Part shown: piece by piece, positions 10,079 to 20,048 of the stretch
Position numbering within the stretch: the stretch's first letter is position 1
Layout: each line of letters begins with the position of its first letter
Origin: Roseiarcus sp963836695
Lineage (GTDB): Bacteria; Pseudomonadota; Alphaproteobacteria; Rhizobiales; Beijerinckiaceae
DNA: 64,000 bases
Direction: 5' to 3'
NCBI GenBank assembly: GCA_963836695.1
Contig: CAWIKX010000024.1
Span: 62,001 to 126,000, forward strand
Translations under genes and position numbers: made by a program
The notes under the pieces: generated by a model
Told to the model about the DNA's origin: nothing
What the model saw: the letters and a program-made list of their open reading frames with translations, nothing else
Database searches by the model: none

Positions 10079-12295
10079 CTAGATGGCGGCAGGCGGGCTG
10101 AAAACGAGGAACAAGGCTGCAAGCGGTGGCAAGGTAAGAGTCGCCGAAGCGGGGAGGCCGTGCAAAGGCTGGTCCAGCGCCGTCACGCCGCCGAAATTGC
10201 CCATGTTGGATCCACCGTAGGGGGCGGCGTCGCTGTTGAGCGCCTCGCGCCACAAACCCTGATAGGGCAGGCCAAGACGATAGCCCACGCGAGGCTCCGG
10301 AGTGAAATTGCATACGACCGCAACCGGCGGGTCGCTCCGCGCGCCGCAGCGAAGAAAGGCGAACACCGACTGGATCTCGTCGGTGACCACGATCCAGCGG
10401 AAGCCGTCCGGCTCGCAATCGCGCGCATAGAGAGCCGGCGTCTCGCGATAGAGACGGTTAAGATCGCGAATCCAAGCCTGGAGGCCCTGATGCGGCCAAT
10501 GATCAAGCAGCCACCAGGGAAGCGAATCGTTAGAGTTCCATTCGCTTGTCTGCCCGAACTCCTGCCCCATAAAGAGGAGTTTCTTTCCAGGGTGGCCCCA
10601 CATGAAGCCATAGAAAGCCCGCGCATTGGCGAAACGCTGCCACTCGTCGCCCGGCATCTTGCCAATGACCGAGCGTTTGCCGTGCACGACTTCATCGTGC
10701 GAGATCGGCAGCACGAAGTTCTCGCTGAAGGCGTAAAGCAGGCCGAAGGTCATCTTATTGTGATGCCAGCGGCGATACAGCGGATCCTCCGACACGTAGT
10801 CCAGAGTGTCGTGCATCCAGCCCATGTTCCACTTGAAGCCGAAGCCGAGGCCCCCCTGGTCGGTCGGCCGCGAAACGCCGGGGAAGGCGGTGGATTCCTC
10901 CGCTATGGTGACCGCTCCCGGAAACGTGCCGTAGACGAGCTCGTTGGCGCGGCGCAAGAACGCGATCGCTTCTCGGTTTTCCTTACTTCCGTCAGCGTTG
11001 GGCAGCCATTCGCCCGCTTTGCGCGAATAGTCGAGGTAAAGCATCGAGGCGACCGCGTCGACGCGCAGCCCGTCGATGTGGAAGCGATCGACCCAGTAAA
11101 GCGCGTTGCAATAGAGGAAGTTGGCGACCTCCGTGCGGCCGAAATTATAGATCGCCGTGTTCCAATCCGGCTGGAACCCTTTTCGAGGGTCAGCGTGCTC
11201 GTAGAGCGCGGTGCCATCGAAATGCGCCAACCCTTGTTGATCGGTCGGGAAATGCGCTGGGACCCAGTCGAGGATGACGCCGAGGCCAGCGGCATGCGCT
11301 CGATCAATGAATCGGGCGAATCCCGCAGGTTCGCCGAAGCGACGGGTCGGCGCAAACAGGCCGATCGGCTGATAGCCCCAGGATTGATCGAGTGGATGCT
11401 CACTGATCGGCAGCAGCTCGACATGGGTGTAGCCCATGTCGGCCACGTAAGGGATGAGCTCGTCGGCGAGTTCGTCGTAGGTGAGAAACCGCCCGTTCTC
11501 GCCGAGCCGCCAGGAGCCGAGATGGGCCTCATAAATCGACATCGGCTTCCGCCGCGGCTCGCCATCCCCGCGCCTGGCCATATATTCCGCGTCGCTCCAG
11601 GTGAAGTCAGCGCTGTCAGCGACGACCGACGCGGTCGATGGCCTAAGCTCCGCCTCGAAACCGAACGGGTCCGCTTTGAGCGGCAACAGCGCCCCGTTCG
11701 GATCCAAAAGCTCGAACTTGTAGACCGCTCCGACTGTCAATTCGGGGACGAAAATCTCCCACAACCCACTGTCGAAGCGCCGACGCATCTGGCAACGCCG
11801 GCCGTCCCACCGGTTGAAGTCCCCAACGATCGAAACACGCGTCGCGTTCGGCGCCCACACCGCAAACAGGACGCCGTCTACGCCCTCGTGAGTAGTGAGC
11901 TGAGCGCCAAGCCGGCGGTAGAGCTGCCGATGCGTGCCTTCCCGCACCAGATAGTCATCGAGCGGACCTAGGGCTGGGCCAAACGCATAGGAGTCCATAT
12001 ACGAATGGGATCCATGCGCGGTTGTGACCTCGACCCGGTAGGTAGGTCGCTCTTTGACCGATGGGATGAGCGCCTCGAAAACGTCATCCTTGCGCCGCGG
12101 TAACTCGGCAATTACGCGGCCATCACGAGTGAGGGCGCGCACCGAGACTGCCTCGGGCGCGAAGACGCGGATCACCCATCCATCAGGGGTCTGGTGTGGT
12201 CCGAGCACCGCAAAAGGATCGGAGCTGCGCCCAGCTGCGATCGCGTCGACGTCTTGCTCTCTTGCCTTCCAGCCCTCCCCCACAGCGGTCTCCAT
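10079..12295 (-). CDS. glgB: 1,4-alpha-glucan branching enzyme
   Basis: The 738-residue GH13 enzyme introduces alpha-1,6 branches into glycogen. It has two N-terminal beta-sandwich (CBM48-like) modules, the second around VWAPNATRVSIVGDFNRWDG. The catalytic barrel shows DWVPAHFP, the nucleophile region GLRVDAVASMLYLDYSR, the acid/base region TIAEESTAFP and LPISHDEVVHGK. The length is close to that of E. coli GlgB. It sits between glgP (7-base gap) and glgC (26-base gap) in the operon. Confidence 0.96.
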   Translation of the reverse strand: METAVGEGWKAREQDVDAIAAGRSSDPFAVLGPHQTPDGWVIRVFAPEAVSVRALTRDGRVIAELPRRKDDVFEALIPSVKERPTYRVEVTTAHGSHSYMDSYAFGPALGPLDDYLVREGTHRQLYRRLGAQLTTHEGVDGVLFAVWAPNATRVSIVGDFNRWDGRRCQMRRRFDSGLWEIFVPELTVGAVYKFELLDPNGALLPLKADPFGFEAELRPSTASVVADSADFTWSDAEYMARRGDGEPRRKPMSIYEAHLGSWRLGENGRFLTYDELADELIPYVADMGYTHVELLPISEHPLDQSWGYQPIGLFAPTRRFGEPAGFARFIDRAHAAGLGVILDWVPAHFPTDQQGLAHFDGTALYEHADPRKGFQPDWNTAIYNFGRTEVANFLYCNALYWVDRFHIDGLRVDAVASMLYLDYSRKAGEWLPNADGSKENREAIAFLRRANELVYGTFPGAVTIAEESTAFPGVSRPTDQGGLGFGFKWNMGWMHDTLDYVSEDPLYRRWHHNKMTFGLLYAFSENFVLPISHDEVVHGKRSVIGKMPGDEWQRFANARAFYGFMWGHPGKKLLFMGQEFGQTSEWNSNDSLPWWLLDHWPHQGLQAWIRDLNRLYRETPALYARDCEPDGFRWIVVTDEIQSVFAFLRCGARSDPPVAVVCNFTPEPRVGYRLGLPYQGLWREALNSDAAPYGGSNMGNFGGVTALDQPLHGLPASATLTLPPLAALFLVFSPPAAI

Positions 12296-12302
12296 AAAAG
12301 TC

Positions 12303-14790
12303 TTAGACTATCGGCGCGAACGGGGCTCTCCAGATTTCCTCTGCGTATTCTGCGATCGTGCGATCGGAGGAGAACCAGCCGACGTTGGCCGTGTTCAGAA
12401 CGCTCGAACGCAGCCAGCGGTTCCGGTCGCGCCAAGCTTCGTCGATCTTCATCTGTGTGCGCCAGTAAGCGTCGAAGTCAGAACAGATCATGAAATAATC
12501 GTGATGGGTGAGCGTGTCGACGAGGCCGCGATAACGTCCGACGTCGTCGATCGAGAACACGCCGGATGCGATTTGGTCGAGCGCTTCGCGCAGCATGGGC
12601 GACGCGGAGATGTGCTCGGTCGAAATCGATGCCGTTGGCGCGCGCGGTCTCGACTTCCGCCGCTGTCATGCCGAAGATGAAGATGTTGTCGTCGCCGACC
12701 ATATCGCGCATCTCGACATTGGCGCCGTCGAGCGTGCCGATAGTGAGAGCGCCGTTGAGCGCCATCTTCATATTGCCGGTCCCGGAGGCCTCCATGCCGG
12801 CGGTCGATATCTGCTCGGACAGGTCGGCCGCCGGCATGATGATCTCCGCCAGCGAAACGTTGTAGTTAGGCAGGAAGACGACTTTCAAAAGACCACGCAC
12901 GGTCGGATCCGAATTGACGACCTTCGCGATATCGATGGCGAGCTTGATGATCAGCTTCGCCTGAGTATAGCTCGCGGCAGCCTTGCCAGAGAAGATCTTA
13001 ACGCGAGGCGCGAAGTCGCTCGTCGGATTTGCGCGGATAGCGTTGTAACGTGCGACTGTTTCGAGCAGATTCAGGAGTTGCCGCTTGTATTCGTGTATCC
13101 GCTTGACCTGCACGTCGAACATCGCCTCGGGATCGACGCGCTGGTTGAGCTGATCGGCGATCACGCGCGCAAGGGCGATTTTGCGTTTGCGCCGAGCCTG
13201 CGCCACGCGTTCCTGCAGTGAAGAATCATTCGCGTATGCGGCAAGGGCTTTCAGCGCACGATAGTCGTCGAGGGCTCGCTCGCCGAGAGCCGATCGAATG
13301 ATCTGGGCCAGGTCCGGATTGCACTCGATAAGCCAGCGCCGAAAGGTGATGCCATTGGTCTTGTTAACGATACGGCCGGGATGGAGGGAATTCAGCGTGT
13401 GGAACACGGTCTCGCGCATCAATTCGGTGTGCAGCGCCGAAACGCCGTTGACTTTGTGCGAGCCAATGAAGGCGAGGTTCCCCATTCTCACCCGGCGCCC
13501 AGCATGTTCGTCGATCAGCGAGATGCCGGCGAGCATGTCTGTATCGACAAACCCACGTCGTTGCGCACCGTCGAGATGCGCCGCATTGATCAGGTAGATG
13601 ATCTGCATGTGGCGCGGCAGCACGCGTTCCATCAATGGGACCGGCCAGGTTTCGAGCGCTTCAGGCAGCAAAGTGTGATTGGTGTAGGAGAATGTCTTCT
13701 GGGTGATCGACCAGGCCTCGCCCCACTCGAGCTTGTTGAGATCGACGAGGATACGCATCAGTTCCGCGATGCCGATCGCCGGATGAGTGTCGTTGAGCTG
13801 GACGGCGGCGTGCTTGCCGAGCGTGCGCACGTCGCCCCACTGCTTGACGTGGCGGCGGACGAGATCCAGCAGCGAAGCTGACGCGAAGAAATACTCTTGC
13901 CTCAGCCGCAATTCCTGGCCCGCGGGAGTCGCGTCGCTGGGATAGAGGACCTTGGAGATCGCTTCAGCCCGCACGGCTTCAGAAAACGCGCCAACATAGT
14001 CTCCGGCGTTGAAGGCTTCGAGCTTCAGGGGGTCGGTTGGCCGCGCCGACCACAGCCGCAGCGTGTTGACATGTCGGCCGCGCCAACCAACGATCGGCGT
14101 ATCGTATGCGACCGCTTCCACTGTCTCCGAGGGATGCCATACGTGGCGGGCGTGCTCCTCTTCGCCCTGAACCATTTCGACCCAGCCGCCGAAGCCGATT
14201 GCGTAATTGTATTCGGGACGGACAAATTCCCACGGATTGCCGTTGACCAGCCAATCCTCGGGCGTCTCCTGCTGCCAGCCGCCTCGGATAATCTGGCGAA
14301 AGAGACCATTGTCGTAACGGATGCCGTAGCCATGCGCGGCGATCGACAACGTCGCCATGCTGTCCATGAAACACGCGGCGAGACGCCCGAGGCCGCCATT
14401 GCCCAGCGCGGCGTCGGGCTCAATCCGGCGCAAGTCTGTAAGATTGACGCCGAGTTCGTCGAGCGCCTCCGCCATTGGCTGCGCGACGCCAAGATTGGTC
14501 AGGGCGTCGAACAACAGCCGCCCAATCAGGAATTCGAGCGAAAGATAGTAAACGCGCTTGCGCCCGTCGGCATAGACGGCGTTGAGGGATTCGAGCCAAC
14601 GGCCGACGATGATGTCGCGCGTGGCGAACGTGACCGCCAGAAACCAGTCGCGCGGCGTGGCCGCGTCCGGCGTCTTGCCGACGGCGTAAGTCAGTTTCGC
14701 CAGCACCGCCGCTTTGAGCTCCGCTGCGGGATAGGGCCGCATCTCCGCCGTTTGGGGCGGGGCTTTGTCCCTCGTGACCAGCTCGTCCAA
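12303..14790 (-). CDS. glgP: glycogen phosphorylase (one frameshift near the C-terminus in this sequence)
   Basis: The GT35 enzyme releases glucose 1-phosphate from glycogen chains and is first in the operon. Motifs include GNGGLGRLAACFMDS, NDTHPAIG, VQVKRIHEYKRQ and the PLP-lysine region EASGTGNMKMALNGA. The main frame loses homology after FGMTAAEVETARANGIDF. The rest of the family C-terminus (MLREALDQIASG to SSDRTIAEYAEEIW) continues in the next frame. One surplus base near 12618-12619 explains this; removing it gives 828 residues, the usual size. The start is taken as TTG at 14790; an in-frame ATG at 14742 is an alternative. Confidence 0.9.
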
Positions 14791-14921
14791 TAAGGCCCCC
14801 CGCGTGCGTCAGTTCCTGGCGCAACGCTCAATCTGCCGATCCGTTTCACTTGTTTAAACACGGCGCGCCGGGCTGTACAATCTCCGGCAAGCCTTGCCGA
14901 CCTTGCGGTCGGGCGGTCTCA

Positions 14922-15572
14922 TCACGGATTCGGGCTCGATTCCGTTGCTGGCTTCGCTGCGCGAATTTGCGCTTGAAGGGCGTTGAACTCGGCGGTCGCG
15001 GAATTGATTTGGCCTTGCAACGCCTCGAACTGCCTCTGGGCGGACGCCGCCTGGGCCTGAGCATCCGCGAGAGCCTTGCGCGCGGTGTCGACGTCGCCCT
15101 GCAAACGGGTCTGCTCCGCCGAGAGGACTTGGTCCTGGCTCTGCAGCGCGGCCACGCGATCGCTTTCGTCCTTGAGACGGCTATCGACCGCCTGCAAATC
15201 GCGCGTCTTGGCGCTTGCCTCTTCCTGGGCCCCGGAGATGGCGAGTCTGGCGTCGCTGATCTGCTTGGTCAGATCGGCGAGTTCGTTCTGTGCTGAAGCC
15301 CTTGCCGTCGAGGCGTCCGTAAGCGCCTTCTCGGCGTCCGCCGCCTGCTTTTTCAGCTGAGCAGCGGCGCCCGCCGACTTTTCCAGGTTCTGTAAGTCCG
15401 AGGCCAGGGACTCCCGCGCCCGTTCCGCCGCGCTCAGCTGCTCGTTTAAGTACGACTGAGCGTGCGCGCCTTGCCACCAAACGAAGGCCGCGGCCAGCCA
15501 GCCGAAGGCAGCCAGAGCCGCGAGCGCCAGCAATATTGGCCGCCACGACTGTTCGTCGCTCTCATCCGCCAT
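14922..15572 (-). CDS. membrane-anchored coiled-coil protein of unknown function
   Basis: The 216-residue protein has a short acidic cytoplasmic start (MADESDEQSW), one membrane segment at about residues 11-31, and a long Ala/Gln/Glu-rich coiled coil to the end. The likely topology is N-in with the coiled coil in the periplasm. I chose the ATG at 15572 because AAGGA lies 8 bases upstream; the longer frame adds Arg/Pro-rich residues. It is transcribed divergently from ctaC. No enzymatic motif is visible and I do not recognise the family. Confidence 0.7.
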   Translation of the reverse strand: MADESDEQSWRPILLALAALAAFGWLAAAFVWWQGAHAQSYLNEQLSAAERARESLASDLQNLEKSAGAAAQLKKQAADAEKALTDASTARASAQNELADLTKQISDARLAISGAQEEASAKTRDLQAVDSRLKDESDRVAALQSQDQVLSAEQTRLQGDVDTARKALADAQAQAASAQRQFEALQGQINSATAEFNALQAQIRAAKPATESSPNP

Positions 15573-15901
15573 CGCGCGTATCCTTAAGGGGTCGCGTGAC
15601 GCGCGACGCCTCGGCCCAGGAGGCACATGGCATATTGCGGTCGCAGGGGCGCGCAGCCAAGCACAAAATGTCGCATTCGCCGAGCCCATACGCGTTGATC
15701 GGCCTCAGTAAGGGCAAAAAGGGAGATCAACGGGCACGGCATCGTCGTCATCGGCTTTGCTCCGATGCTGGCGAAGAGAATTTTTTATTTGTCAACGAGT
15801 CGCCGCGCCGTCTATTGTTGCGCTGCGTTGGAGTCGAGGGCGTGGCGCAATGCGGTCGTTTGCGCTAACGACGCGGGTAAAAGTGAAGGAGACATGTCGT
15901 T
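15573..15901. promoter_or_regulatory. divergent intergenic region before ctaC, with a weak sigma-70-like promoter
   Basis: This 329-base stretch separates the coiled-coil gene (minus) from ctaC (plus) and holds no convincing gene. A possible -35 TTGTCA at 15789-15794 and -10 TATTGT at 15813-15818 are 18 bases apart and point toward ctaC, about 80 bases from its start. The match is weak. A strong ribosome binding site (AAGGAG) precedes the ctaC ATG. No clear operator palindrome was found. Confidence 0.3.
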
Positions 15902-16756
15902 ATGCGCGTACGCTCAAACGCGATCAGGGTAAGTTTGGCGACGGCGCTGGTGACTGTGCTGGCTGCGTCGAGGGCCATGGCGCAGCTTCTCGGCGCTCCC
16001 CATCAGGCCGGAATTGGCTTTTTGCCGGCCAACGGCCAAAACGCCGAGGACATGTTCTGGTTTCACAACTGGATTCTCCTTCCGGTGATCATTTGCATTT
16101 CTCTGTTCGTCCTGGCGCTCATCGTCTATATCGTGTGGCGCTTCAATGAGACCGCAAATCCCGTGCCGTCGCGGCGTACCCATCACGCGGGGATCGAAAT
16201 CATCTGGACGGTTTTGCCCGCGCTCCTGCTGGTCTTCATCGCGGTACCCTCGTTCCGGCTGCTCGCCGAGCAACTCATTATCCCCGCGCCCGACCTGACG
16301 GTGAAGGTGACGGCCTCGCAGTGGCATTGGAATTACGGCTACCCGAAATCCGAGGGCGGCTTTTCGTTCAATTCGCTCTATGTCGAAGACAAGGATCTCA
16401 AGCCCGGCGAGCCGCGCCTCATCACCGCGGACCATGAGATGGTGGTTCCGGTCGGCAAGGTGATTGAATTTGACGTCGTCTCGCAGGACGTCATCCACTC
16501 ATTCTCAGTGCCGTCTTTCGGGATCAAGATCGACGCGATACCTGGCCGCCTCAACAAGGCCTGGTTCAAGGCGGATCACGAGGGTATGTTCTACGGACAA
16601 TGCTCGAATATCTGTGGTATCGATCACGCGTTCATGCCGATCAACGTCCGGGTCCTGAGCCAGGCGGATTATGAGGCCTGGCTCGTGCAGGCCAAGAAGC
16701 AGTTCGCGGTTTTGGACCAAGTCGAGGTCGCGGCCGCGCCGCGGGCCCATCCCTAG
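15902..16756 (+). CDS. ctaC: cytochrome c oxidase subunit II
   Basis: The 284-residue protein has a signal peptide (cleavage near AMAQ), two membrane helices and a periplasmic cupredoxin domain. It accepts electrons from cytochrome c. The CuA site is visible: His in DVIHSFSVP, then Cys234, Cys238, His242 and Met245 in GQCSNICGIDHAFMP. The aromatic electron-entry stretch is SQWHWNYGYP. The residue normally Glu between the two cysteines is Asn236. It is the first gene of the ctaC-D-G-E cluster. Confidence 0.96.
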   Translation: MRVRSNAIRVSLATALVTVLAASRAMAQLLGAPHQAGIGFLPANGQNAEDMFWFHNWILLPVIICISLFVLALIVYIVWRFNETANPVPSRRTHHAGIEIIWTVLPALLLVFIAVPSFRLLAEQLIIPAPDLTVKVTASQWHWNYGYPKSEGGFSFNSLYVEDKDLKPGEPRLITADHEMVVPVGKVIEFDVVSQDVIHSFSVPSFGIKIDAIPGRLNKAWFKADHEGMFYGQCSNICGIDHAFMPINVRVLSQADYEAWLVQAKKQFAVLDQVEVAAAPRAHP

Positions 16757-16808
16757 TCGGCGCGGTCACTAGGCCTGCCGATCATGCATTACCGGAGTCG
16801 TTAAAAAC

Positions 16809-18536
16809 ATGGCGTCCGTCACCGACTTCTCTCATCACGACGTCGATGCTCATCATGAGCATGAGCACGAGCACCACATCCCGACCGGCTGGCGGCGGTT
16901 TCTCTATTCCACCAACCACAAGGACATTGGGACGCTTTATCTGATCTTGGCCATTATCTGCGGCCTCATCGGCACGTTGCTTTCGATCCTGATCCGCGCG
17001 GAACTGATGTCGCCGGGGGTTCAGGTCTTCCCCTTGATCTCCGCGGTAATGACTGGTGACGGTTCGGCCGACGCCGCCAAAAACATGTACAACGTGTTCT
17101 TCAGCAGTCATGCCCTCATCATGATCTTTTTCATGGTGATGCCGGCGATGATGGGGGGATTCGGCAATTGGATGGTGCCGCTCATGATTGGGGCGCCGGA
17201 TATGGCGTTTCCCAGGCTGAACAATATGTCGTTCTGGCTTCTGGTGGCGTCGTTCCTGCTTCTCATGTGCTCCATGTTTGTCGAAGGCTCGCCAGGCATG
17301 CACGGCTTCGGCGGCGGCTGGGTGCTCTATCCGCCTATGTCGAGCCAGGTGGGAACGCCGGGTCCGGCTGCGGACTTTGTCATCCTGTCGATGCATTTGG
17401 CCGGCGCGTCCTCGATCCTGGGCGCGATTAATTTCATCGCCACGATCTTCAATATGCGCGCGCCGGGCATGACCATGTTCCGCATGCCGCTGTTCCCGTG
17501 GTCGGTGCTGGTGACCGCGTTCCTGCTCCTTCTGTCGCTGCCGGTGTTGGCGGGGGCGCTCACCATGCTGCTGACGGACCGCAACTTCCACACCACCTTC
17601 TTCGAGCCTGCGGGCGGCGGCGATCCAATCCTGTTCCAGCACCTTTTCTGGTTCTTCGCCCATCCCGAGGTCTACATCCTCATCATCCCGGGCTTCGGCA
17701 TGGTCAGTCAGGTCGTGGCCACGTTCTCGAAGAAGCCCATCTTTGGTTATGTCGGCATGGTCTACGCGATGCTGGCCATCGCCTTTCTCGGCTTCGCCGT
17801 CTGGGCTCATCACATGTTCACAACCGGCATGTCGCTCAACGCCCAGCGCTATTTCGTCTTCGCCACTATGGTGATCGCGGTGCCGACGGGGGTGAAGGTG
17901 TTCTCGTGGCTGGCCACGATGTGGGGCGGCTCGATTTCGCTAAGGCCGCCGATGCTGTGGGCGATCGGCTTCGTCTTCGTCTTCACCGTCGGCGGCGTCA
18001 CCGGGGTCGTGCTCGCCAACGCGGCGATCGACCGCTATCTGCACGACACCTACTACGTCGTTGCGCATTTTCATTACGTGATGTCGCTCGGCGCGGTGTT
18101 CTCGATTTTCGCCGGCTTCTACTATTGGTTCCCGAAGATCACCGGCTATCTCTATGACGAGAAGCTGGCGAAGTGGCACTTCTGGGTTTCCTTCGTCGGC
18201 ATCAACCTCGCCTTTTTTCCGCAGCACTTCCTTGGCTTCCAGGGAATGCCGCGCCGGGTCGTCGATTACACGGAAGCCTATGCGTTCTGGAACATGGTGT
18301 CGTCAATCGGCGCCTTCATTGGCGGCGTTGGGACCATCATTTTCATCTACGTCCTCTATGACGCCTTCAAAGCCAAGCGTCCGGCCCCGGCTAATCCATG
18401 GGGCCCCGGCGCGACGACGCTCGAGTGGCAGCTGCCCTCCCCGCCGCCGTTCCACACATGGGAAGAGCCGCCGCACATTCTCGGCGACGAACATGACCAT
18501 GCGCCGGCCATTGCGGGGCACGGGAGCGCAGCGTGA
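16809..18536 (+). CDS. ctaD: cytochrome c oxidase subunit I (aa3 type)
   Basis: The 575-residue, 12-helix catalytic subunit holds heme a and the heme a3-CuB centre and pumps protons. Visible motifs are the CuB ligand and crosslinked Tyr in HPEVY, the His pair in WAHHMFTTG and the heme ligands in VAHFHYVMSLG. Glu287 in AHPEV matches the D-channel Glu of A1-type oxidases, although the usual preceding Gly is Ala284. The N-terminus is His-rich (HHEHEHEHH). The stop overlaps the ctaG GTG start. Confidence 0.97.
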   Translation: MASVTDFSHHDVDAHHEHEHEHHIPTGWRRFLYSTNHKDIGTLYLILAIICGLIGTLLSILIRAELMSPGVQVFPLISAVMTGDGSADAAKNMYNVFFSSHALIMIFFMVMPAMMGGFGNWMVPLMIGAPDMAFPRLNNMSFWLLVASFLLLMCSMFVEGSPGMHGFGGGWVLYPPMSSQVGTPGPAADFVILSMHLAGASSILGAINFIATIFNMRAPGMTMFRMPLFPWSVLVTAFLLLLSLPVLAGALTMLLTDRNFHTTFFEPAGGGDPILFQHLFWFFAHPEVYILIIPGFGMVSQVVATFSKKPIFGYVGMVYAMLAIAFLGFAVWAHHMFTTGMSLNAQRYFVFATMVIAVPTGVKVFSWLATMWGGSISLRPPMLWAIGFVFVFTVGGVTGVVLANAAIDRYLHDTYYVVAHFHYVMSLGAVFSIFAGFYYWFPKITGYLYDEKLAKWHFWVSFVGINLAFFPQHFLGFQGMPRRVVDYTEAYAFWNMVSSIGAFIGGVGTIIFIYVLYDAFKAKRPAPANPWGPGATTLEWQLPSPPPFHTWEEPPHILGDEHDHAPAIAGHGSAA

Positions 18537-19156
18537 CCGGTTCCGGCGATCACGATGGCCGCACTGTGTCTGTCGGCGGTCGTACGGGACGCAACAATCG
18601 CCTGATTGGCGTGGGTGGAATCGTGTTCGCGGTCGGCATGATCGGCCTTACGTACGCCGCCGCGCCTTTCTACTCGGCCTTCTGCCGCGCGACAGGCTAC
18701 GAAGGTACGCCCCAACAGGTGAAAGCCAACACGGACGCCGAGGGCCGCCGGATTATTAGGGTGGGCTTCGACGCCAATGTCGCGCCGGGTCTCAATTGGC
18801 GACTCGAGCCCGAGGTCGAGTCGATAAACGTCCGCGCGGGGAAGACCGTCACGGTCTATTTCCGTGTGAAGAATCTCAGCGACATGCCGACTGAAGGACA
18901 CGCGACTTTCAACGTGACGCCGGAAGTGTCCGGAGGATATTTCGACAAGATCTCCTGCTTCTGCTTCTCGACGCAGCATCTCGGCCCGCATGAAAGCGCG
19001 GAATGGCCGGTCGTGTTCTTCCTCGATCCCGCTCTCGAGAAAGACCCGTCAATGGCCAGGGTCGATTCGATTACGCTGTCTTATACGATGTTTGCGCCGC
19101 CAGCTGAGAAGCCGACGGTCGGCCGTTCGGCTGATCGCGCGGGGCCGGCGGGATGA
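18533..19156 (+). CDS. ctaG: cytochrome c oxidase assembly protein CtaG/Cox11 (CuB insertion)
   Basis: The 207-residue copper chaperone delivers copper to the CuB site of subunit I. It has one N-terminal membrane helix followed by PFYSAFCRATGY, then a periplasmic Ig-like domain with the copper-binding ISCFCFSTQHL motif. It starts with GTG that overlaps the ctaD stop (GTGA), so it is translationally coupled. The gene for heme O synthase (ctaB), which often lies between ctaD and ctaG, is missing here. Confidence 0.94.
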   Translation: MTGSGDHDGRTVSVGGRTGRNNRLIGVGGIVFAVGMIGLTYAAAPFYSAFCRATGYEGTPQQVKANTDAEGRRIIRVGFDANVAPGLNWRLEPEVESINVRAGKTVTVYFRVKNLSDMPTEGHATFNVTPEVSGGYFDKISCFCFSTQHLGPHESAEWPVVFFLDPALEKDPSMARVDSITLSYTMFAPPAEKPTVGRSADRAGPAG

Positions 19157-19175
19157 CGATCAACAGGAGAAAACT

Positions 19176-20018
19176 ATGACCGACGCGGCGATTCCGGACC
19201 GGCCGGGATTTCATCTCGTCGACCCGAGCCCTTGGCCGCTCCTTGGCGCGGCGGTCGCGTTCCTAGCGGCTTTTGGCCTCATATTGTCGATGCACCAGAT
19301 GAGTATGGGGCCGGCCATTCTGACGATTGGCGTCGCGGGCATCCTCTTCACCATGTTCGGCTGGTGGCGCGATGTCGTCTCCGAGGCGCAGAGTGGCTAC
19401 CACAATGTTGTTGTCCGTCATGGCCTGACGTTCGGCATGATCCTGTTCATCGCCTCCGAGGTCATGTTCTTCGTCGCCTGGTTTTGGGCGTTCTTCTGGA
19501 ACTCGCTCAATCCGGCGGATCCGCAGACCTACGGGCTTCTTGATTTCAGCGGCGGGATTTGGCCGCCCAAGGGCACGGAGGTGATCAACCCGCTCGCGTT
19601 GCCGCTGATGAACACGTTCGTGCTCTTGACGTCGAGCGCTGCTGTCAATGTCGCCCACGACAATCTGCGCGAGGGCAACCGTCCGCTATTCAAAATTTTT
19701 CTCGCGCTGGGCATCGCGCTCGGTGTGCTGTTCGTGTTCACGCAGGCCTACGAGTACATCCACGCGCCCTTCCCCTTTAAGAACTCGATCTATGGCGCGA
19801 CGTTCTTCATGGCGACCGGGTTTCATGGCGCGCACGTCATCATCGGGGTGATTTTCCTCTTTGTGTGCCTCATGCGCGCCTACAGGGGCCACTTCACTCC
19901 GCGACACCACGTCGGGTTCCAGTTCGCCGCCTGGTACTGGCATTTCGTCGACGTGGTCTGGCTGTTCCTGTTCAGCTGCATCTACATCTGGGGATCCTGG
20001 GGCGCGACTTTCGAGTAG
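19176..20018 (+). CDS. ctaE: cytochrome c oxidase subunit III
   Basis: The 280-residue, seven-helix protein stabilises the oxidase core. Family features are GLTFGMILFIASEVMFF with the conserved membrane Glu, the HFTPRHHVGFQFAAWYWHFVD region and VVWLFLF. I chose the ATG at 19176 because CAGGAG lies 7 bases upstream; the frame stays open upstream within ctaG but that part is not CtaE-like. It follows ctaG by 19 bases. Confidence 0.95.
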   Translation: MTDAAIPDRPGFHLVDPSPWPLLGAAVAFLAAFGLILSMHQMSMGPAILTIGVAGILFTMFGWWRDVVSEAQSGYHNVVVRHGLTFGMILFIASEVMFFVAWFWAFFWNSLNPADPQTYGLLDFSGGIWPPKGTEVINPLALPLMNTFVLLTSSAAVNVAHDNLREGNRPLFKIFLALGIALGVLFVFTQAYEYIHAPFPFKNSIYGATFFMATGFHGAHVIIGVIFLFVCLMRAYRGHFTPRHHVGFQFAAWYWHFVDVVWLFLFSCIYIWGSWGATFE

Positions 20019-20048
20019 GCCGCGCAATCGGCTCCCGCTCGAGTTCCG

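Noticed and set aside
10046..11971. 641-residue open frame antisense to glgB
   Set aside because: It mirrors the third-codon pattern of glgB, has no domain, and glgB is certain.
16836..16878. His-rich N-terminus of CtaD as a novel metal-binding module
   Set aside because: Short His-rich starts occur in CtaD of several related bacteria, so I do not regard it as special.
16782..17813. Open frame antisense to ctaD rich in His, Arg and Glu
   Set aside because: Shadow of a certain gene; its charged repeats reflect the opposite strand of hydrophobic codons.
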